Assembly (NCBI GenBank): GCA_002840435.1
Contig: PHAT01000006.1
Span: 1 to 64,000 of the forward strand
Direction of reading: 5' to 3'
Origin: Deltaproteobacteria bacterium HGW-Deltaproteobacteria-6
Lineage (GTDB): Bacteria > Desulfobacterota > Syntrophia > Syntrophales > Smithellaceae
DNA: 64,000 bases
Shown here: piece by piece, positions 27,056 through 36,344 of the stretch
Layout of the letters: every line of letters begins with the position of its first letter
Position numbering within the stretch: the first letter of the stretch is position 1
The notes under the pieces: generated by a model
Told to the model about the DNA's origin: nothing
What the model saw: only the letters and a program-made list of their open reading frames with translations
The model's database searches: none
Translations under genes and position numbers: made by a program

Positions 27056-27868
27056 TTATATCAACCGGGTCTCACCGGAATAGACAAAACCAGAGTTTTT
27101 GCGCACATAGCCTAAGAGCGTGACATCGTACTCCCGTGCCAGATTGACAGCGGCGGCCGTGGGTGTTGATCGGGAAACAAGCACGGGAACGCCCAGGCGA
27201 ATGACCTTGGTGATGATTTCGGAAGAAACCCGCCCGCTGACCAACAGCATGCCGGCTGCAACCAGCGCCATTTTATTGTTTTTCAGAAGTACGCCCCCGA
27301 TTTTGTCAAAGCAGTTATGCCGCCCGATATCTTCATTGAAAACGGAAAAGTCAGGGTGCCGGAAAAGAACGCTATGCACACCGCCCACGCTCCTGTAAAT
27401 CTCCGATTGCCGTTCAAATTCTTTCATGACGTTCAAAATATCAATAATGGAATATTTATCCTGATTGCCGACAGGCAGAAATTTTTCATGCTTGAGCGGA
27501 TTGATGTAGGTAAAGCATTTGCCGCATCCGGATGTCACACTGCGTAAGCTCTCGCACTTCTCGACCGACCTTCCGGGAACAAGATTGATCATGACGGCAA
27601 AGAGGCGCTCGTTATAGGAGATGTCGGCGATATCTTCGATTGTGTCGATGACACCTTCGCTGTAGAGAAAGCCCAAAGCCAGTTCTTCCGTCAGCTGATT
27701 GAGGCATAGAAGCGATGCGTATTCTGTTCCGTTGATGTATATTTTCAGCGATATCTCACCGATGACGTCTTTTACTCTATCCTGCAGAAGAGTCACGCCG
27801 TTGTCAGTGACAATCTCTTTGACGTCGAAAGTAGCGAACAGTCTTTCATCCATGGTTTTCACCGCCAC
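27056..27868 (-). CDS. fdhD: FdhD sulfurtransferase for formate dehydrogenase maturation
   Basis: 270 aa. Hallmarks are SVTSGCGKC (the CxxC that carries sulfur), FNEDIGRHNCFDKIGG, SGRVSSEIITK and VSRSTPTAAAVNLA. FdhD passes sulfur from IscS to the Mo/W-bis-MGD cofactor of formate dehydrogenase in the cytoplasm. The start overlaps the larE end by 23 bp, so the two sulfur-transfer genes form one operon. No formate dehydrogenase gene lies in the window. Confidence 0.93.
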   Translation of the reverse strand: MAVKTMDERLFATFDVKEIVTDNGVTLLQDRVKDVIGEISLKIYINGTEYASLLCLNQLTEELALGFLYSEGVIDTIEDIADISYNERLFAVMINLVPGRSVEKCESLRSVTSGCGKCFTYINPLKHEKFLPVGNQDKYSIIDILNVMKEFERQSEIYRSVGGVHSVLFRHPDFSVFNEDIGRHNCFDKIGGVLLKNNKMALVAAGMLLVSGRVSSEIITKVIRLGVPVLVSRSTPTAAAVNLAREYDVTLLGYVRKNSGFVYSGETRLI

Positions 27869-28685
27869 ATTTTAATTTAGTCAGATCAATGGATTCGTTG
27901 AAGCTCCCCATGCGATAACCCTGGATATCGACCGTGACATATTTAAATCCAAACGATTTCAGCTTTTGTGATATTTCCGTTGCCAGGGGTTCGCCAAGGA
28001 GCTTTACCCTGTCTGCCACAGTCACCTCGATTCGGGCCAGCTCGCCGTGACACCTCACCCGAACAGTCCTGAACCCTTTGTCGATAAAGAATTTTTCGCT
28101 CTTCTCGACTTTTTCCAGATCCTCAAGCCGAATTTCCTGCCCGTAGGGAATGCGGGAAAACAAGCAGGCATAGGCTGGCTTATCCCAGGTCGGCAGGTTG
28201 AGCTCTCTGGAAAACTTCCGAATTTCGGCTTTTGTCAAACCGGCTTCCAGTAAGGGGCTCATCACCTGCAACTCTTTTATGGCGTTCATCCCAGGGCGAT
28301 AATCCGTCAAGTCATCGGCATTGCTTCCGTCCAGGACATGCCGGATGCCGAGGCTTGTTGCTTTTTCAATGACCGCGCCAAACTCCACCTTCTTGCAGAG
28401 GTAACAGCGGTTCACGGGGTTAAGTTTTACTTCATCTTCAATCTCAGGAGATTTTACGATGATATGCCTGGCCCCGATCAAACCGGCTATTGCCACGGCA
28501 TCTTCCAATTCATAGCGAGGCAATGCCGGCGAATCGATGGTGATACCAACCGCTTTGTCACCCAGGGCATCTTTGGCTGCGGCAAGCAAAAACGAACTGT
28601 CAACACCGCCGGAAAAGGCGACGGCCAGGTGCTCCAGGCGCTTCAAAGTTGCCAGTAAATTATTGTATTTCGGATGTTGGATCAT
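27846..28685 (-). CDS. larE: LarE-type ATP-dependent sacrificial sulfur transferase
   Basis: 279 aa from the ATG at 28685 (GAGAA upstream), or 291 aa from 28721. PP-loop ATP site AFSGGVDSSFLLAAA, then NRCYLCKKVEFG, DGSNADDLTDYRPG and PAYACLFSRIPYGQ. The Cys in the CLFSR segment corresponds to the sulfur-donating cysteine region of LarE. LarE makes the nickel-pincer cofactor of lactate racemase-type enzymes. No larB or larC is present here, so the actual target is open. It is operonic with fdhD. Confidence 0.88.
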   Translation of the reverse strand: MIQHPKYNNLLATLKRLEHLAVAFSGGVDSSFLLAAAKDALGDKAVGITIDSPALPRYELEDAVAIAGLIGARHIIVKSPEIEDEVKLNPVNRCYLCKKVEFGAVIEKATSLGIRHVLDGSNADDLTDYRPGMNAIKELQVMSPLLEAGLTKAEIRKFSRELNLPTWDKPAYACLFSRIPYGQEIRLEDLEKVEKSEKFFIDKGFRTVRVRCHGELARIEVTVADRVKLLGEPLATEISQKLKSFGFKYVTVDIQGYRMGSFNESIDLTKLKCGGENHG

Positions 28686-28745
28686 AGGACAATTCTCATT
28701 TATTCTTTTCCATTGCGGCATGAGATCATGGTGGGTTGACCGGAA

Positions 28746-29888
28746 TCAGGCATGGGTTAGAGCCTGCTCCAGATCAGCAATCAGGTCGTCGGCATGTTCA
28801 ATGCCGACGGAGATGCGGATCAGGTTTTCTGTAATGCCTGCGGCCTTGCGGACATCCTCCGGCATGGACAGATGGGTCATCGTCCAGGGATGTTCAATGA
28901 GCGACTCCACGCCGCCCAGCGATTCCGCCAGGATAAAAAGTTTGAGATTCTCTAAAAGGCGAAACGCCTCTTCTTCGCCTCCTTTGACTTTGAAAGAGAA
29001 TGTACCGCCGAAACCACGCGCCTGCGAGAGGGCAAGTTTATATTGCGGGTGGCTCTCCAAGCCCGGATGCAAAACCGCTTCAATCTTAGGATGCGCTTCC
29101 AGCCATCGAGCAATAGTGAGCGCGTTGCGGTTGTGGGCTTCCATCCGCAAGGCCAGCGTTTTCAGACCGCGTAAGACCAGAAAACAATCATGGGGCGCCT
29201 GGCAGGTGCCCATCGCATTTTGATGGAAATAAACACGCGAGGCCAACTCCTTATTATTAACAACAATGGCGCCGCCCACTACGTCGGAATGTCCGTTGAT
29301 GTATTTGGTCGTGGAATGAAGCACAATATCAATTCCCAGTGCCAGGGGATTCTGGAAATACGGAGACAGAAACGTGTTGTCGCAGACGGTCAGCACGCCT
29401 TTGGATTTTGCAATGCCGGCAATGGCCGCGAGATCCAGAATATTCATCAGGGGATTCGTCGGTGATTCCGTCCAGATCATTTTCGTATTGGATTTGATCG
29501 ATTTTTGAAGTGTGTCCAGATTACGCAGATTGACGAACTGGACGTCCACACCATGCCGTGCGGCTACACTGGTCATTAGGCGATAAGTGCCACCGTAAAG
29601 GTCATCATGGACGATGATGTGGTCTCCGGCTGCCAAAAGAGCAATCGCGGTTGTTTCCGCAGCCATCCCCGTGCCGAAGGCAAAGCCGTGCGTTCCGCCT
29701 TCGAGGGCGGCAATGCAGTCTTCCAGCGCTTTGCGCGTTGGATTGCCAGAGCGGGAGTAATCAAAAGGCCCCATCTGCTTCACGCCCTTGTAGGCAAACG
29801 TCGATACCTGGTAAATCGGCTGCATAACCGCACCGTACGCCGGGTCCGGCGCCTGACCGGCATGAACGGCAAGCGTTTCAAATTTCAT
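28746..29888 (-). CDS. Cystathionine gamma-synthase/lyase-family PLP enzyme
   Basis: 380 aa Cys/Met-metabolism PLP protein. PLP lysine in VLHSTTKYINGHSDVVGG, phosphate contacts in YSRSGNPTR and GMAAETTAI, and C-terminal LAESLGGVESLIEHP-ISVGIEHADDL. The LGGVESL and SLIEHP blocks are typical of MetB/MccB enzymes (gamma-synthase or gamma-lyase). It would interconvert cysteine and homocysteine. It lies just upstream of larE-fdhD in a cluster of sulfur genes. Confidence 0.85.
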   Translation of the reverse strand: MKFETLAVHAGQAPDPAYGAVMQPIYQVSTFAYKGVKQMGPFDYSRSGNPTRKALEDCIAALEGGTHGFAFGTGMAAETTAIALLAAGDHIIVHDDLYGGTYRLMTSVAARHGVDVQFVNLRNLDTLQKSIKSNTKMIWTESPTNPLMNILDLAAIAGIAKSKGVLTVCDNTFLSPYFQNPLALGIDIVLHSTTKYINGHSDVVGGAIVVNNKELASRVYFHQNAMGTCQAPHDCFLVLRGLKTLALRMEAHNRNALTIARWLEAHPKIEAVLHPGLESHPQYKLALSQARGFGGTFSFKVKGGEEEAFRLLENLKLFILAESLGGVESLIEHPWTMTHLSMPEDVRKAAGITENLIRISVGIEHADDLIADLEQALTHA

Positions 29889-29980
29889 ACTTCTTTCCCC
29901 CTGGGGTTATTTTAGGGTAATTTATATCATTATATTAATGAAAACAATCTTTGATTTAAAGAGAATAGCAGACAGATAAT

Positions 29981-30538
29981 TTACATTGTTGTTATTATCA
30001 AATCCTGCAACAGATCTTCACCTTGCGGCCAGGGACCATGGCCGGAATCCAGATTGATATGTCCAACAGTACCGGCATTCACAAAACGGCTTTTCCAAAA
30101 CCCGGCCAGCCTTCGCGCGGCTTCCAGCGTCATATGATGATCACTCTCACTACCAACCAGCAAAGAAGGGAATGGAATTACTTTATGCGTGGCAAAGCAT
30201 CGCAGAGCTTCGGGTATATCGAATGATGATTTCACGTCGGGTGGCGCAACCAGAAAACCACACTGGATGCGGCCGGTATTTTCCGGATAGGCTTGCGCCC
30301 AGTGCGCGACAGTCAGGCAACCCAGGCTATGGGCCACTATAATGCTGCGCTCTGATCCTGCGGTAACCGCGGCATTCAATGTGTCCATCCACAAGGCGAG
30401 ATCGGGGTTTTCCCAATCTCTTTGATAGACGCGCTCGCAGTCGTATTTTTCTTCCCAGATAGTTTGCCAGTGTCCCGGACCCGAACCGTTTAATCCGGGA
30501 ACGATCAATGTCCTTATTCTCATGACGTCCTTCATCAT
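29981..30538 (-). CDS. Small alpha/beta-hydrolase (RBBP9/YdeN family)
   Basis: 185 aa. Start region TLIVPGLNGSGPGHWQTIWE, nucleophile Ser in IVAHSLGCLTVAHW, PSLLVGSESDHH and the catalytic His in GHINLDSGHGPWPQG. The length is right for the family (about 180-190 aa). It is a cytosolic esterase-like enzyme of unknown substrate. It overlaps the preceding small ORF by 4 bp and seems to share the pdxS transcript. Confidence 0.85.
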   Translation of the reverse strand: MMKDVMRIRTLIVPGLNGSGPGHWQTIWEEKYDCERVYQRDWENPDLALWMDTLNAAVTAGSERSIIVAHSLGCLTVAHWAQAYPENTGRIQCGFLVAPPDVKSSFDIPEALRCFATHKVIPFPSLLVGSESDHHMTLEAARRLAGFWKSRFVNAGTVGHINLDSGHGPWPQGEDLLQDLIITTM

Positions 30539-30738
30539 TGGTTTTTCATGTTACTCGCATTCTGCCGAATTTCACCGTCACGCTGATCTATAGCTGCCAT
30601 TAACTGCCGGAATCTGCTCTGACCGCAACGTTGCATGACAACGTATGGGCAATCATGCTTATGTGCTAAACGCTTGGCCAGTTGAACACCTTGATGGCTG
30701 TTGATGGTTGTCAGAATAACAACCACTGCTGAACGCAA
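30535..30738 (-). CDS. Small DUF2325-like protein or fragment
   Basis: 67 aa, beginning with TTG directly after the pdxS stop (TGATTG) and ending 4 bp inside the hydrolase gene. INSHQGVQLAKRLAHKHDCPYVVMQ with QSRFRQLMAAID resembles the conserved C-terminal half of DUF2325 proteins (SHN-aKriakr-p-vf-rssS-ssf-raL). The N-terminal half of that family is absent, so it may be truncated. Tight spacing argues it is translated. Confidence 0.4.
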   Translation of the reverse strand: MRSAVVVILTTINSHQGVQLAKRLAHKHDCPYVVMQRCGQSRFRQLMAAIDQRDGEIRQNASNMKNQ

Positions 30739-31620
30739 TCACCATCCGCGCCCTGCCAATAGTTGCTCAGACGGTATCTGCGATATTTCCAGACCCGGCA
30801 TTGCTGTACCGATGGCGATTGACGCTTCCAGAATCTTTGCCGGATCATTGAAGTAGGCTGTCGCCTTGACGATTGCGCGAGCCCGGGCCTCGGGATTGTC
30901 TGATTTGAAAATACCGGAGCCGACAAAGATGCCGTCACAGCCCAGTTGCATCATGAGGGCCGCATCGGCCGGTGTCGCAATGCCGCCGGCGGCAAAATTG
31001 ACTACCGGCAATCTTCCCAATTCCTTAACCTTGAGCGCCAGTTCATAGGGCATGCCGTTTGTTTTGGCAAAGCCGGTGACTTCTTCGACAGGCATTCCCA
31101 CCAGAATCCGGATCTCGCGATTGATGGCCCGGATATGGCGCACTGCTTCCACCACATTGCCCGTACCTGCTTCGCCTTTGGTGCGGATCATTGCCGCGCC
31201 TTCGGCGATTCGGCGCAGGGCTTCGCCCAGGTTGCGGGCGCCGCAGACAAAGGGAATCGAGAATTTGCTTTTGTCGATGTGGCATTCCTCATCCGCCGGG
31301 GTGAGCACTTCGCTTTCGTCAATATAGTCAATTTTCAGCGCTTCCAGAATTTGCGCTTCCACAAAATGACCGATGCGCGCCTTGGCCATGACCGGAATGG
31401 TGACACTCGCTTTAATTTCCGCAATCATGGCCGGATCGGACATCCGTGCTACACCCCCATCTCTGCGGATATCCGAGGGAACTCTTTCCAGAGCCATAAC
31501 CGCAACAGCGCCTGCCTCCTCCGCAATTTTTGCCTGCTCAGCGTTTGTAACATCCATAATGACACCGCCCTTGAGCATTTGCGCCAGTTGGAGATTCAAT
31601 TCATACCTGTTTGAACTCAT
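30739..31620 (-). CDS. pdxS: Pyridoxal 5'-phosphate synthase subunit PdxS
   Basis: 293 aa, full length. Conserved blocks are [74 protein letters not shown] and [21 protein letters not shown]. The Lys that forms the sugar imine is in VMAKARIGH. PdxS builds PLP from ribose 5-phosphate, glyceraldehyde 3-phosphate and ammonia. Its glutaminase partner PdxT is not beside it. PLP supply fits the many PLP enzymes here (CysK, MetY, MetB-like). Confidence 0.95.
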   Translation of the reverse strand: MSSNRYELNLQLAQMLKGGVIMDVTNAEQAKIAEEAGAVAVMALERVPSDIRRDGGVARMSDPAMIAEIKASVTIPVMAKARIGHFVEAQILEALKIDYIDESEVLTPADEECHIDKSKFSIPFVCGARNLGEALRRIAEGAAMIRTKGEAGTGNVVEAVRHIRAINREIRILVGMPVEEVTGFAKTNGMPYELALKVKELGRLPVVNFAAGGIATPADAALMMQLGCDGIFVGSGIFKSDNPEARARAIVKATAYFNDPAKILEASIAIGTAMPGLEISQIPSEQLLAGRGW

Positions 31621-32547
31621 TTATTGCTCCTTAAACAACCACGTCGAAAGATAACGTTCACCGGTGTCGGGAATGATGACGACGATCAGCTTCCCGGCAT
31701 TTTCCGGCCTGCGGGCGACTTCGAGCGCCGCCCAGAGTGCAGCGCCGCTGGAGATCCCGGCCAGGATACCCTCTTCGCGAGCCAGCCGCCGCGCAGTAAG
31801 GCCTGCATTGTCATTGGAAACCTTCACAATTTCATCAATAATATTTTTGTTCAAAACACCGGGAACAAATCCTGCGCCGATGCCCTGAATTTTATGCGGT
31901 CCCGGTACCCCGCCGGAAAGCACAGGCGATGCCTCCGGCTCCACGGCAATCGCCCGGAAGTCTTTCTTTCTTGCTTTGATAACTTCGGCAACACCGGTAA
32001 TTGTGCCGCCGGTGCCCACGCCGGAAATCAGGATATCGACCTTGCCGTCGGTGTCCTCCCAAATCTCTTCGGCGGTTGTTTTCCGGTGAATCTCAGGATT
32101 GGCCGGATTTTCAAACTGCTGCAGCAAAACGCCGCCCGGCGTCGTTTCTGCAAGCTCCTTTGCTTTTCTTACGGCTCCGGGCATGCCTTCCGCCCCCGGC
32201 GTCAACACCAGTTCCGCGCCGAAGATTTGCAGAAGCTGCCTGCGTTCCAGGCTCATGGTGTCCGGCATAGTCAGGACCAGCCGATACCCGCGCGATGCGG
32301 CCACAAAGGCCAGCGCAATCCCGGTATTGCCGCTGGTGGGTTCAATGAGGACGGAATCCTTTTTGATCACGCCTCGTTTTTCGGCGTCCTCAATTAATGA
32401 AACGCCTATGCGGTCTTTCACGCTGGAAAGGGGGTTAAAAGACTCCAGTTTTAATACAACCTGGGCTCCAATCCCCTCAGTCATTCGATTTAAACTAACC
32501 AAAGGCGTGCGTCCGATAGTTTGAGTAATGTCTTTATATATTTTCAT
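31621..32547 (-). CDS. cysK: Cysteine synthase (O-acetylserine sulfhydrylase)
   Basis: 308 aa. PLP lysine in [11 protein letters not shown], substrate loop [19 protein letters not shown], phosphate loop [10 protein letters not shown], and [17 protein letters not shown] near the C terminus. It makes cysteine from O-acetylserine and sulfide. It lies between metY and pdxS on one strand with short gaps (1 bp to pdxS), so it is probably in the attenuated metY transcript. Confidence 0.95.
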   Translation of the reverse strand: MKIYKDITQTIGRTPLVSLNRMTEGIGAQVVLKLESFNPLSSVKDRIGVSLIEDAEKRGVIKKDSVLIEPTSGNTGIALAFVAASRGYRLVLTMPDTMSLERRQLLQIFGAELVLTPGAEGMPGAVRKAKELAETTPGGVLLQQFENPANPEIHRKTTAEEIWEDTDGKVDILISGVGTGGTITGVAEVIKARKKDFRAIAVEPEASPVLSGGVPGPHKIQGIGAGFVPGVLNKNIIDEIVKVSNDNAGLTARRLAREEGILAGISSGAALWAALEVARRPENAGKLIVVIIPDTGERYLSTWLFKEQ

Positions 32548-32645
32548 TTTGTTCTCCTTTCATTGCCGGCGGATCAGGAAATGATTTGACCGGCCATTAT
32601 TTGCTTAAATTTCATTTTCCAATTCGCGGCACTCAGCGTGATGCA

Positions 32646-33935
32646 TCAGATTTTCGCCAGTGCGCCATCCAGAGCTTCGATAATGTCATCAATATGCTCA
32701 ATCCCGATCGACAGCCGGATAAGATCAGGTGTCAATCCGCCTGCCAGCTGTTCTTTTTCGGAAAGCTGCGAATGAGAAGTGCTGGCCGGATGCAGGATCA
32801 GGCTCTTGGCGTCGCCGACGTTTGCCAGATGCGAGAATAAATCGATATTTGAGATAATCTTTACCGCTGCATCGTATCCGCCCTTCACGCCAAAAACGAC
32901 CATGCCTCCGAAACCTTTTTTCAGATACTGGGATGCCGTTGGATAAGTCGGATCATCGGTCAGCCCCGGATAGCGCACCCAGGCGACCTTGGGATGTTTC
33001 TTCAGATACTGGGCAACAGCCAGCGCATTTTCGCTGTGCCGCACAATGCGCAATGGCAGTGTTTCAGCGCCCTGTAAAAATATCCATGCGTTATCCGGTG
33101 AAAGCGCTGCGCCGAGATTACGAAGCGGTACCGTTCGCACGCGCAGGGCAAAAGCAATCGGCGCCAGCGCTTCCGGCAGATCGAGCGCCCAGCGCAATCC
33201 GTGATAGTTGTTATCCGGCTCCGTTAACAATTTGTGCTTTCCGCCTTTCCAGTTGAACTTTCCGGAATCCGTAATGCTTCCGCCGATTGCCGTGCCGTGT
33301 CCGCCGATCCACTTGGTCAGCGAATTAACCACGATGTCCGCGCCGTAATCGATCGTGCGCAGCAAATACGGTGTGGTGAAGGTTGCATCGACAATCAACG
33401 GAAGGCCGTGTTTATGGGCGATGTCGGCCACCGCTTTCACATCCGTAAAATCCAGAACCGGATTGCCGATGGTTTCGATAAACAAGGCGCGTGTTTTGGG
33501 CGTGATGGCCTTCTCAAAATTCTTCGGATCGTGTGGATCGACAAATTTCGTATTGATGCCGAGTTTCGGCAAAATGGCGTCAAACTGCGTGTAGGTTCCG
33601 CCATACAAATTATTTGCCGATACAATCTCATCGCCGGCTTCCGCAAGAGTTATGATGGCGTAAAAAATTGCCGATGTGCCGGATGAGACAACGACCGATG
33701 CGGCGCCGCCTTCCAGTTGCGTGATGCGTTCTTCCAGGACGGCATTGGTCGGGTTGGTCAGCCGTGAATAGATATTGCCCAATTCTTTCAACCCAAATAA
33801 ATTCGCCGCGTGTTCTGTGTTCTTGAATACAAACGACGATGTCCTGTAAATCGGCACCGCCCTCGCTGTTGTTGCAGAATCCGGTGTTTCCTGCCCGGCG
33901 TGTACTGCAATGGTTTCCAGTCTTCTTTTTGTCAT
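32646..33935 (-). CDS. metY: O-acetylhomoserine sulfhydrylase (MetY), copy 1
   Basis: 429 aa from the ATG at 33935 (AAAGGAG upstream). A longer in-frame start at 33989 would place coding sequence in the attenuator terminator and is rejected. Family marks are [38 protein letters not shown], the PLP lysine in [17 protein letters not shown] and [20 protein letters not shown], a MetY-type ending. It makes homocysteine from O-acetylhomoserine and sulfide. A Cys-rich leader ORF and terminator precede it. Confidence 0.93.
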   Translation of the reverse strand: MTKRRLETIAVHAGQETPDSATTARAVPIYRTSSFVFKNTEHAANLFGLKELGNIYSRLTNPTNAVLEERITQLEGGAASVVVSSGTSAIFYAIITLAEAGDEIVSANNLYGGTYTQFDAILPKLGINTKFVDPHDPKNFEKAITPKTRALFIETIGNPVLDFTDVKAVADIAHKHGLPLIVDATFTTPYLLRTIDYGADIVVNSLTKWIGGHGTAIGGSITDSGKFNWKGGKHKLLTEPDNNYHGLRWALDLPEALAPIAFALRVRTVPLRNLGAALSPDNAWIFLQGAETLPLRIVRHSENALAVAQYLKKHPKVAWVRYPGLTDDPTYPTASQYLKKGFGGMVVFGVKGGYDAAVKIISNIDLFSHLANVGDAKSLILHPASTSHSQLSEKEQLAGGLTPDLIRLSIGIEHIDDIIEALDGALAKI

Positions 33936-33973
33936 TTTGTTTTCTCCTTTAAGTTGTATTAAATTTTTAGGTA

Positions 33974-34020
33974 TAAAAAAACCCACCATCCGGAATGAAT
34001 TCTAAATTCCGGGTGATGGG
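33974..34020 (-). terminator. Leader terminator (attenuator) of metY
   Basis: Stem CCCATCACCCGGAAT/ATTCCGGATGGTGGG, then seven T, 39 bp before the metY start. Its 5' arm CCGGAATTT (34004-34012) is complementary to AAATTCCTGG in the leader ORF (34074-34083, one bulged T), so a competing antiterminator can form. Confidence 0.85.
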
Positions 34021-34049
34021 ATATCTTCCGTTACTACAATGATTCAGTT

Positions 34050-34106
34050 CTACATGAACGAATCTCCCCATTTCCAGGAATTTCGCATTTCCATGCAACA
34101 ACACAT
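34050..34106 (-). CDS. Cysteine-rich leader peptide upstream of metY
   Basis: 18-codon ORF encoding MCCCMEMRNSWKWGDSFM, too short for ordinary gene calling. An extra in-frame ATG lies directly before it (34109). Three consecutive Cys codons sit at positions 2-4. The peptide matches that at 36345-36401 at 12 of 18 positions, and both are followed by a terminator. Expected action: ribosomes pausing at Cys codons when Cys-tRNA is scarce free codons 8-11 to pair with the terminator arm, allowing metY expression. No strong SD is visible. Confidence 0.75.
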   Translation of the reverse strand: MCCCMEMRNSWKWGDSFM

Positions 34107-34162
34107 CATTGGTAAGATATTATTCAGCCTTATTAATTTTAATTTCATAGTTAAAACATTCA

Positions 34163-34606
34163 TTAAATATCGTAATTAACAGTCTGGCGCTGTTTTTTGT
34201 CTTTTTGCCGTACCACGAGAGAGTCAAGAGTTGTTTTTGCAAGCGTTTCGGCAAACGCTCTGGAAGCCTCTTCCCACAAATCACGGGTTATACAGAAGTC
34301 CGAGCGATTGCAGGCTGACGGTTTCTCCACACAATCGACCAGGCAGATTGGCCCTTCGACAACCTCAAAAATATCTTTGACGGTTATTTCGGACGGTGCT
34401 TTCGCCAGCTCATACCCGCCGTGCGATCCTCGTGTTGAATTAATTAATCCGGCTGATTTTAACGGATTAATCAAATGCCAGAGATATTTTTCTGAGATAT
34501 CTTCCCTTTGAGATATCTCTCTTAAAAGAACCGGACGTTCGCCGTAATGGGTTGCAAGATCTAACATAAGCCGGACGCCGTAGCGTCCTTTGGTCGAGAG
34601 TTTCAT
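34163..34606 (-). CDS. Rrf2-family transcriptional regulator
   Basis: 147 aa. MKLSTKGRYGVRLMLDLA is the family start, the winged helix is SQREDISEKYLWHLINPLKSAGLI, and RGSHGGYELAKAP is the wing. Three or four cysteines (CLVDCVEKPSACNRSDFC) lie where IscR-type members bind an iron-sulfur cluster. CymR-type members instead control cysteine genes. Its promoter and that of the sulfate ABC operon share the same operator-like sequence. It may be autoregulated and may read through into the metY leader 54 bp downstream. Confidence 0.9.
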   Translation of the reverse strand: MKLSTKGRYGVRLMLDLATHYGERPVLLREISQREDISEKYLWHLINPLKSAGLINSTRGSHGGYELAKAPSEITVKDIFEVVEGPICLVDCVEKPSACNRSDFCITRDLWEEASRAFAETLAKTTLDSLVVRQKDKKQRQTVNYDI

Positions 34607-34630
34607 AATTCTTTAATCTCTATTTTTTTC

Positions 34631-34669
34631 ATTGAAATACTAGATATTATAATTAAAGACCATTGTCAA
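34631..34669 (-). promoter_or_regulatory. rrf2 promoter with candidate Rrf2 operator
   Basis: TTGACA (34664-34669), 17 bp, TATCTA (34641-34646) on the minus strand. The plus-strand sequence ATTGAAATACTAGATA (34631-34646) overlaps the -10 and is identical at the sulfate operon promoter (47884-47899). Confidence 0.75.
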
Positions 34670-34800
34670 GAGAAATTATTAATTATGGACAATTCCCATA
34701 ATATTTTAAATACAATAATAAATCATATACATAGACAACATATTGCTTTGCGTTATGGAGAAAATTGAACAGAGACGATGATCCGAGGTCTCGGTTCGAA

Positions 34801-34853
34801 ATCAGCAAAACACGAATCCCGGAGCAAAACTATTCTGCTCCGGGATTGCTGAT
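34801..34853 (-). terminator. Long hairpin terminator after the porin gene
   Basis: Perfect inner 12-bp stem AATCCCGGAGCA/TGCTCCGGGATT (34815-34826, 34836-34847), extended by outer ATCAGC/GCTGAT pairing. It ends 23 bp after the porin stop at 34876. Confidence 0.7.
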
Positions 34854-34875
34854 TTAATATGTGAATAGAATCTCC

Positions 34876-36192
34876 TTAAAACGTCAGCGTCAGCTTGTTG
34901 ATGACCAGATAATCGTTGCGCAGATTATTGGCGTCTGACTTCCCTTTATAGTAATCATCAGTAAAAAGATAACCCACGCCCAGCATATAGGAGAGGTTAT
35001 TAGTGATTTTGTAAATGGCTTTCAAATCGACTTCATAACCGTAAGCGTTGTTAAGGTAGTCCGCCGGCTTCTTATCGGCATTGGCATAAGACACAGACGC
35101 CATGATATCCAGGGCATCAATCGGTTTCACACCACCTCTGGCCTGGAAAAACCAGCTGTTGGTCATGGCCGTGTCTTGCGCAGCACCATCGTAACCGGCC
35201 AGCGTTCCCGCCCAATTGGTGCGCTCATAGTTCCACATAATCAGGCAGGGGCTCCAGTCACGGCCGCCATTAAGAATGCCGCCTTCATTTTTATCAGTCG
35301 TACCGGGATCATTACCGGACACATACGCAATGGTCCCACCGGCGTAAAATTTACCGAGATCGGCAGTTGCATCAACCCAGCCGGCTATATTGTCCAGCGT
35401 AATATCGGCTGCACCGTTATCAAACTTGTCTCTACCGTTCAGGTAATTGAATTCAGCCTGCAGCGCCACCGAACCGATTTTGGCAAGGATATAAGGAGTC
35501 AATAGAAAATAGTTTCTTTTGTAAGGTTGAGCGGCAGTGCGGTTTTCAGCATAATTGTAATATTTGATGTCCAAGCCGGCTCTGCCGGTTTTCCAGTTAT
35601 AAACGCCTTCAATACTGTATTTGTCATTGTCTCTATCCGTTGTTGTGGCAGTCGTGTTGACTGCGGTGCGGTTGGCCTCTTTAACTTTGGTATAGGCCGC
35701 ATTAAGCGTTACCGGACCTACGGCATAAGAATATTTAATCCGCCCGGCGGGCGCGTAGCTATTGCCGAATATAGTTCCCGTGGCGCCGTCATTCATATAA
35801 CCGACATCGAAAACGCCGACGGCTGATTTATAATTGATGTATGCCCAGTCAAGAGCAATGTTTTCGTTTTCCGCACGCGTTCCGGCCGAATCCGCAGCCA
35901 GTGCCGTGCCGGCAGCGTCTCTTGTCGCACCCCATGCTCTCTCCATTGCATCAAAACGGGTAACTAAAGTCAAACCGGGTGACACGGTAAAATCTGTTCT
36001 GACCCTTAATCTCTGGTAATAAAAAGCGGTCGAAGGACCGTCCGTGGCTGTATCTTTCTTCACCGTGGTCTTATCCAGATACACGCCTGCCGCATAAAAC
36101 TCGCCGCTAAACTCTACATCGAGCGCCATAGCCGATATGCTGAAGGCCAGGACAAGTCCCAGCGACAGCATTACTAACCAAAATCTCTTCAT
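34876..36192 (-). CDS. Outer-membrane porin in the sulfur-assimilation cluster
   Basis: 438 aa. Signal peptide (LVMLSLGLVLAFSISAMA), then alternating hydrophobic beta-strands, and a C terminus ending in Phe (YLVINKLTLTF) as outer-membrane barrels do. Strand-like repeats such as GVYNWKTGRAGLDIKYYNY and GSVALQAEFNYLNGRD suggest a 14-18-strand porin. It follows cysN and has its own Cys leader and terminator, so it is placed under cysteine control. An uptake role for sulfate or sulfonates is inferred. The mature chain holds only one Cys, sensible for a protein made during cysteine starvation. Confidence 0.8.
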   Translation of the reverse strand: MKRFWLVMLSLGLVLAFSISAMALDVEFSGEFYAAGVYLDKTTVKKDTATDGPSTAFYYQRLRVRTDFTVSPGLTLVTRFDAMERAWGATRDAAGTALAADSAGTRAENENIALDWAYINYKSAVGVFDVGYMNDGATGTIFGNSYAPAGRIKYSYAVGPVTLNAAYTKVKEANRTAVNTTATTTDRDNDKYSIEGVYNWKTGRAGLDIKYYNYAENRTAAQPYKRNYFLLTPYILAKIGSVALQAEFNYLNGRDKFDNGAADITLDNIAGWVDATADLGKFYAGGTIAYVSGNDPGTTDKNEGGILNGGRDWSPCLIMWNYERTNWAGTLAGYDGAAQDTAMTNSWFFQARGGVKPIDALDIMASVSYANADKKPADYLNNAYGYEVDLKAIYKITNNLSYMLGVGYLFTDDYYKGKSDANNLRNDYLVINKLTLTF

Positions 36193-36269
36193 TACTCTTC
36201 TCCTGAATTAAAATATTTATTATTCCCTTAAAAACAGGCATTTTTAAGGCCTCTTATGCTTCAATTAAT

Positions 36270-36315
36270 AAAAAAACCCACCTGCCAAAATGGATTCTAA
36301 ATTCCGGCTGGTGGG
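36270..36315 (-). terminator. Leader terminator (attenuator) of the porin gene
   Basis: Stem CCCACCAGCCGGAAT/ATTTTGGCAGGTGGG, then seven T, between the leader ORF and the porin start. The arm CCGGAATTT (36299-36307) is complementary to AAATTCCTGG in the leader (36369-36378), as in the metY leader. Confidence 0.85.
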
Positions 36316-36344
36316 TTGTTTCTAGCTATTATGATGATGCTCTT

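Noticed and set aside
28537-29223. 228-aa plus-strand frame
   Set aside because: Antisense shadow of larE and the cystathionine gamma-synthase-like gene.
33974-34140. SAM or S-box riboswitch before metY
   Set aside because: No S-box consensus found. The terminator and pairing segment are explained by the Cys-rich leader ORF.
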